Shown here: positions 21,396 to 24,149 of the stretch, in pieces | Layout: every line of letters begins with the position of its first letter | Position numbering within the stretch: the stretch's first letter is position 1 | From: a virus | Reading direction: 5' to 3' (one strand) | DNA: 24,149 nt | Virus record (IMG/VR): IMGVR_UViG_3300046817_000264 | Span: 1 to 24,149 of that record | Notes under the pieces: generated by a model | Told to the model about the DNA's origin: nothing | Database searches by the model: none | Seen by the model: the letters and a program-made list of their open reading frames with translations, nothing else | Translations under genes and position numbers: made by a program

Positions 21396-23729
21396 TTATT
21401 TCGAGGGTGGTCCGCCCGGCTTAGGGGGCGTGGGTCTGTCAAGCGAAAGCGGGGGCATGGGCACCGCGGTACCCGGAATGTGCGAAGGGAGGTTCAGCCC
21501 GGTATGCACGCCGGTCTTGTGGACGGCGCCCGGATGCGGAGGCGGTGCGCCGCCTGGCGGATGCGGGCCCGGAGGCGTGTTCGGGCCGGCGATCGGCGGC
21601 GGGCCGCCCGGCAGCGTCGGGCCGCCCGGAGGGCCAATACCTGAGTGCGCGGCCTCGGCGCCCATGAGCACCGCTTCCTGTTCCGGCGTGATGGTGCCCT
21701 TCAGCTGAATCGCCACAGTGGTCTTCGGGAGCTCCGGCGGCGGAGGATTCGGCTGGCCCTGCGGGATGAAATCGTCGATGTCGAGACGATCGTCCATGCG
21801 ATGCAGCGTCTCTTTCAGGATATTGATAAGCGCCTCGGCCATGCCTGGGTCTGACATCTGCGCGGCGCGGATCTTGCCGAGCGACTGCTCGAGCAGTGGC
21901 AGGATGGTGGCCCAGTTGGCCTTGTCCGCGGCGAAGTTCGGGCGGCCGGTCGAGCCCGCGTCGATCGACACCTCGGTCATCGTGAGCACGTCTTCGACGT
22001 CCATCGGGGGCGTACCCTTCTGGTCGTCCGGGCCGAGCCAGTAAGCGCCCTGGCCGCACACGCGCTGCACCCAAGACAGCGGGCATTCCTGCGTCGCTAC
22101 CTCGGCGGTGTACTGCGCCATGTCCGTGAGTGCTTCCTCGAGCGTATCGCGGTCCGCGCCGGTGCGCGAAGCGAAGCCCTGCTGCTCGATCTGCGCCTCG
22201 GTGGCCGTCTTGCGGTCCGCACCGGCCGCGTTCTGCTGCAGCGCTTCCTGCACGCCGGAGATTGACTCCATGTCGGCGCGGATTGGCTGCGTGTCGTACA
22301 GCATCGGGTTGTAGGTGCCGACCGGCTTGGCGATGAACGCATTCTGCAGCGGCTGATCCGCCGTCATGCGAACTTCAATGAGCTCCTGCTGGTTCGCGTC
22401 GCTGATCTTGCGCGCGTCCTGCGGGTCTACCGCGGCGCCGTTGAAGATGACACCCGTCACCGAGCGCTCGCGCGTGAGGCGCTGGTTGCTGCGGCATGAA
22501 CTGTACTCGTCCTGCAGCTTGCGCAGGCGCCACGACAGCGACTGCGGATGCCGCTTGCCCTCAACCGGGAAGAAGGCGAGGTAGAAGAAAGGATAAAAGC
22601 GCGTGCTCGCCTGCGGGGGCGGGAACGGCGGCGTGGCCCAGCACTTCAGGCCGTCCACGCAAGTCTTGACCATGTAGTCGCGGCGGTCCCACTTCTCGAT
22701 GATCTTGATGAATTCGACCGGCTTCGCGTTCGTGTTGCCGTCACCGCTGCCGCCGCCACCGGGCGCAGTCTTGGTGAACGTGCCTTCGCTGATCTGGCTG
22801 TCGCCCAGCACCGCTTCGGCCGCGGTGTCCATCGGCTTCAGGTCTTTCTGGTAGAACTTCGTCATCGCCTTGTAGTCTTCGGGCTTCAGGTCTGGGAATC
22901 GCTTCCGAGACTCGCAAGCCGGGACGTACATGTCGGTCGAAATCCAGTCCGCTTCCTTGTACTGCGCCAGATCCGACACGTTGAGCGACACCTGAATGTC
23001 TTCGGGGCGCACGTAGTCGACGATGAAGCCGTAGCGCTTCTTCTTCATCAGCCCGGCTTGCATCCCGCGAATCTTGATCTGCAGCGCCGCGGCCTGCTCT
23101 TCCTTGGACTCGTCGCTGTCGCCTTCCTGCATCTCCTGCTGGGCGGCCTGAATCGACGCAAGCTGATCCTGCGCGGTTTTCAGGCTCTGCTCGAGCTCCG
23201 GCGCCGGCACTTTCTGCGTCAGCATCGTGCCCTTGACCCAGCCCGGCCCGCACGTCAGCGCGGAGCGGACCCACTTCTTGCCGTTCAGCTTTAGGTGGCC
23301 GTCTTTCCAGAGCCGAGTGATAACCAGTTCCATTGTGTCGGCGAATTTGGTGGCCTGGTCGTTAGGCTGCTCGTCAACTTGCAACGCCGGCTTGACCCCA
23401 GGATCGGGGTTCTGTGCGTAGAGGAATGAAACGAGAATGTCGATGAAGGAGCCGATAAGGTTCGCGTCGCTCGCCCAGTTAGGATCAGCGAGGCCAGCAG
23501 CGTATTTGCGATCACGGTTGTACTGAATGCGCGCATCTTTGTCGAACTGCCGTGCGGTGTTGTATTCCTCGAAGAATGTCTTGACGAGCTCGAGCTCGCC
23601 CTCGTCGATTTCGTTGTCGGCGTCGGGGATCGAGTTTACGCCTACCTGCGCGGCCTGTCCCGCCGGGCTCGGAGCCGACGTGTTCGGGTCGGCGAAGGTG
23701 CCCAGCATTTCATTGACGTCGTCAGCCAT
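21396..23729 (-). CDS. portal protein
   Basis: A 777-residue protein starting at ATG 23729, sharing one base with the upstream stop (TGATG). It has the profile of large podovirus portals: an acidic N-terminus, VKTFFEEYNTARQFDKDARI (residues 49-68), a channel-proximal SFIDILVSFLYAQNPDP (94-110), and later SLSWRLRKLQDEYSSCRSNQ. A Gln/Glu-rich coiled coil occupies about 178-230. Residues 694-777 form a Pro/Gly-rich tail that is probably disordered. Twelve copies would form the DNA entry vertex, contacting the scaffold and later the adaptor. Terminase genes are not in the window and probably lie beyond the right edge. Confidence 0.85.
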   Translation of the reverse strand: MADDVNEMLGTFADPNTSAPSPAGQAAQVGVNSIPDADNEIDEGELELVKTFFEEYNTARQFDKDARIQYNRDRKYAAGLADPNWASDANLIGSFIDILVSFLYAQNPDPGVKPALQVDEQPNDQATKFADTMELVITRLWKDGHLKLNGKKWVRSALTCGPGWVKGTMLTQKVPAPELEQSLKTAQDQLASIQAAQQEMQEGDSDESKEEQAAALQIKIRGMQAGLMKKKRYGFIVDYVRPEDIQVSLNVSDLAQYKEADWISTDMYVPACESRKRFPDLKPEDYKAMTKFYQKDLKPMDTAAEAVLGDSQISEGTFTKTAPGGGGSGDGNTNAKPVEFIKIIEKWDRRDYMVKTCVDGLKCWATPPFPPPQASTRFYPFFYLAFFPVEGKRHPQSLSWRLRKLQDEYSSCRSNQRLTRERSVTGVIFNGAAVDPQDARKISDANQQELIEVRMTADQPLQNAFIAKPVGTYNPMLYDTQPIRADMESISGVQEALQQNAAGADRKTATEAQIEQQGFASRTGADRDTLEEALTDMAQYTAEVATQECPLSWVQRVCGQGAYWLGPDDQKGTPPMDVEDVLTMTEVSIDAGSTGRPNFAADKANWATILPLLEQSLGKIRAAQMSDPGMAEALINILKETLHRMDDRLDIDDFIPQGQPNPPPPELPKTTVAIQLKGTITPEQEAVLMGAEAAHSGIGPPGGPTLPGGPPPIAGPNTPPGPHPPGGAPPPHPGAVHKTGVHTGLNLPSHIPGTAVPMPPLSLDRPTPPKPGGPPSK

Positions 23730-23953
23730 CAGAATTTCTCACCGCGGGCGCGTCGAAGCTGCCACATGTACTGTTTCTTGACCGGGGTCGGCTCAACCGT
23801 GCGGGGCGCGATGACGTGCGGCGGCGGCGTACCGCTCGGCTTGCCGATCACAACGCGCTTGCCATCCGCGGCCGGCGGCGCCGGGGGATTCTGAATGACC
23901 GAGGCCGCAGATCCTGGCTTCGGCGCCGCCGGGTAGGCAGGCTTGAATTCCAT
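23729..23953 (-). CDS. small proline-rich basic protein upstream of portal
   Basis: A 74-residue protein starting at ATG 23953, three bases after the stop of the previous gene, and overlapping the portal start by one base. It is rich in Pro, Ala, Lys and Arg (for example APKPGSAAS and NPPAPPAADGKR) and ends in a basic helix (KKQYMWQLRRARGEKF). It has no fold signature. The start-stop coupling argues that it is real. A role in portal assembly or as a small DNA- or terminase-contacting peptide is only a guess. Confidence 0.65.
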   Translation of the reverse strand: MEFKPAYPAAPKPGSAASVIQNPPAPPAADGKRVVIGKPSGTPPPHVIAPRTVEPTPVKKQYMWQLRRARGEKF

Positions 23954-23955
23954 AG

Positions 23956-24149
23956 TTACTCGCCTTGGGCGTCTTGGACGCCTTTGCTGACGGCATCCAA
24001 CATGGATGCGCCGCCCTTCTTCTTGAGCGCCATCTTCTTCAGCTGCAGCGAAACGGTGTGCGCCTTCTCACCGTTCTGCGATTCGGTCTGGCTCGAGTCG
24101 ACCACATGGCCCTCGCCCGCCAGATGGAACACGTCGCCGACCTTCGGGG
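23956..24149 (-). CDS. C-terminal part of a small conserved phage protein, start beyond window
   Basis: The frame enters from the right edge and stops with TAA at 23956. The visible 64 residues start with PKVGDVFHLAGEGHVVD and continue to KAHTVSLQLKKMALKKKGG. The pattern KVGDxFxLxGxGxVxxxS...HxVxLQLxxM is familiar from small beta-barrel proteins encoded just before phage portals. I know no firm function, and the N-terminus is absent. It ends two bases before the next ATG. Confidence 0.62.
   Translation of the reverse strand, partial: PKVGDVFHLAGEGHVVDSSQTESQNGEKAHTVSLQLKKMALKKKGGASMLDAVSKGVQDAQGE

Noticed and set aside
1-24149. CRISPR arrays, tRNA genes, insertion sequences and attachment sites
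   Set aside because: No spaced direct repeats, cloverleaf-like segments, transposase motifs or integrase were seen. The only tandem repeats are within the collagen-like coding region.

Overview
This window is part of the late (virion) region of a tailed dsDNA phage or prophage with a high-GC bacterial host. The gene set (portal, scaffold, major capsid protein, adaptor, two-part nozzle, a block of ejection-type proteins, fibre) and the absence of a tape-measure, tube or sheath gene point to a short-tailed, podovirus-like virion. No integrase, polymerase, terminase, tRNA, CRISPR array or insertion sequence is visible. The high GC and the lipobox protein fit a Gram-negative host, but the host cannot be named from this sequence.

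Layout, minus strand, read from 24149 down to 2907: the C-terminus of a small conserved phage protein, a 74-residue protein, the portal, a scaffold-like protein, an HExxH metalloprotease, a DUF115/MptE-like Rossmann protein, the major capsid protein, an 87-residue decoration-like protein, a perfect 13-bp hairpin, a 118-residue protein, a rho-independent terminator, two small basic proteins, a head-tail adaptor with an added N-terminal domain, a nozzle protein split over two overlapping cistrons, a 200-residue internal-protein-like gene, a cupin-like gene, three more candidate ejection proteins (223, 482 and 728 residues), a collagen-like tail fibre, a 319-residue virion protein, three small proteins, and a one-helix holin-like membrane protein. 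Most junctions are ATGA, GTGA, TAATG or similar overlaps, so this is one tightly coupled late transcription unit interrupted by two hairpins around 17.0-17.5 kb.

Layout, plus strand, 1 to 2977: the end of a Cys-rich gene, a small lipoprotein, then four overlapping genes: a GT2 glycosyltransferase, an FkbM-like methyltransferase, a GT-D-fold (DUF1792-like) glycosyltransferase and a DXD glycosyltransferase. These look like a self-contained phage glycan-synthesis and capping cassette. It runs tail-to-tail into the late operon, with a 71-bp antisense overlap and no terminator between them.

The most interesting points are the four-gene sugar cassette, a second putative sugar-related enzyme (DUF115-like) and a metallopeptidase placed between scaffold and capsid, the nozzle split with a carbohydrate-binding-like insertion, and a terminator whose T-tract abuts the ribosome-binding site of a 54-residue gene. 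All functional calls rest on motifs and gene order read by eye; no database search was possible.
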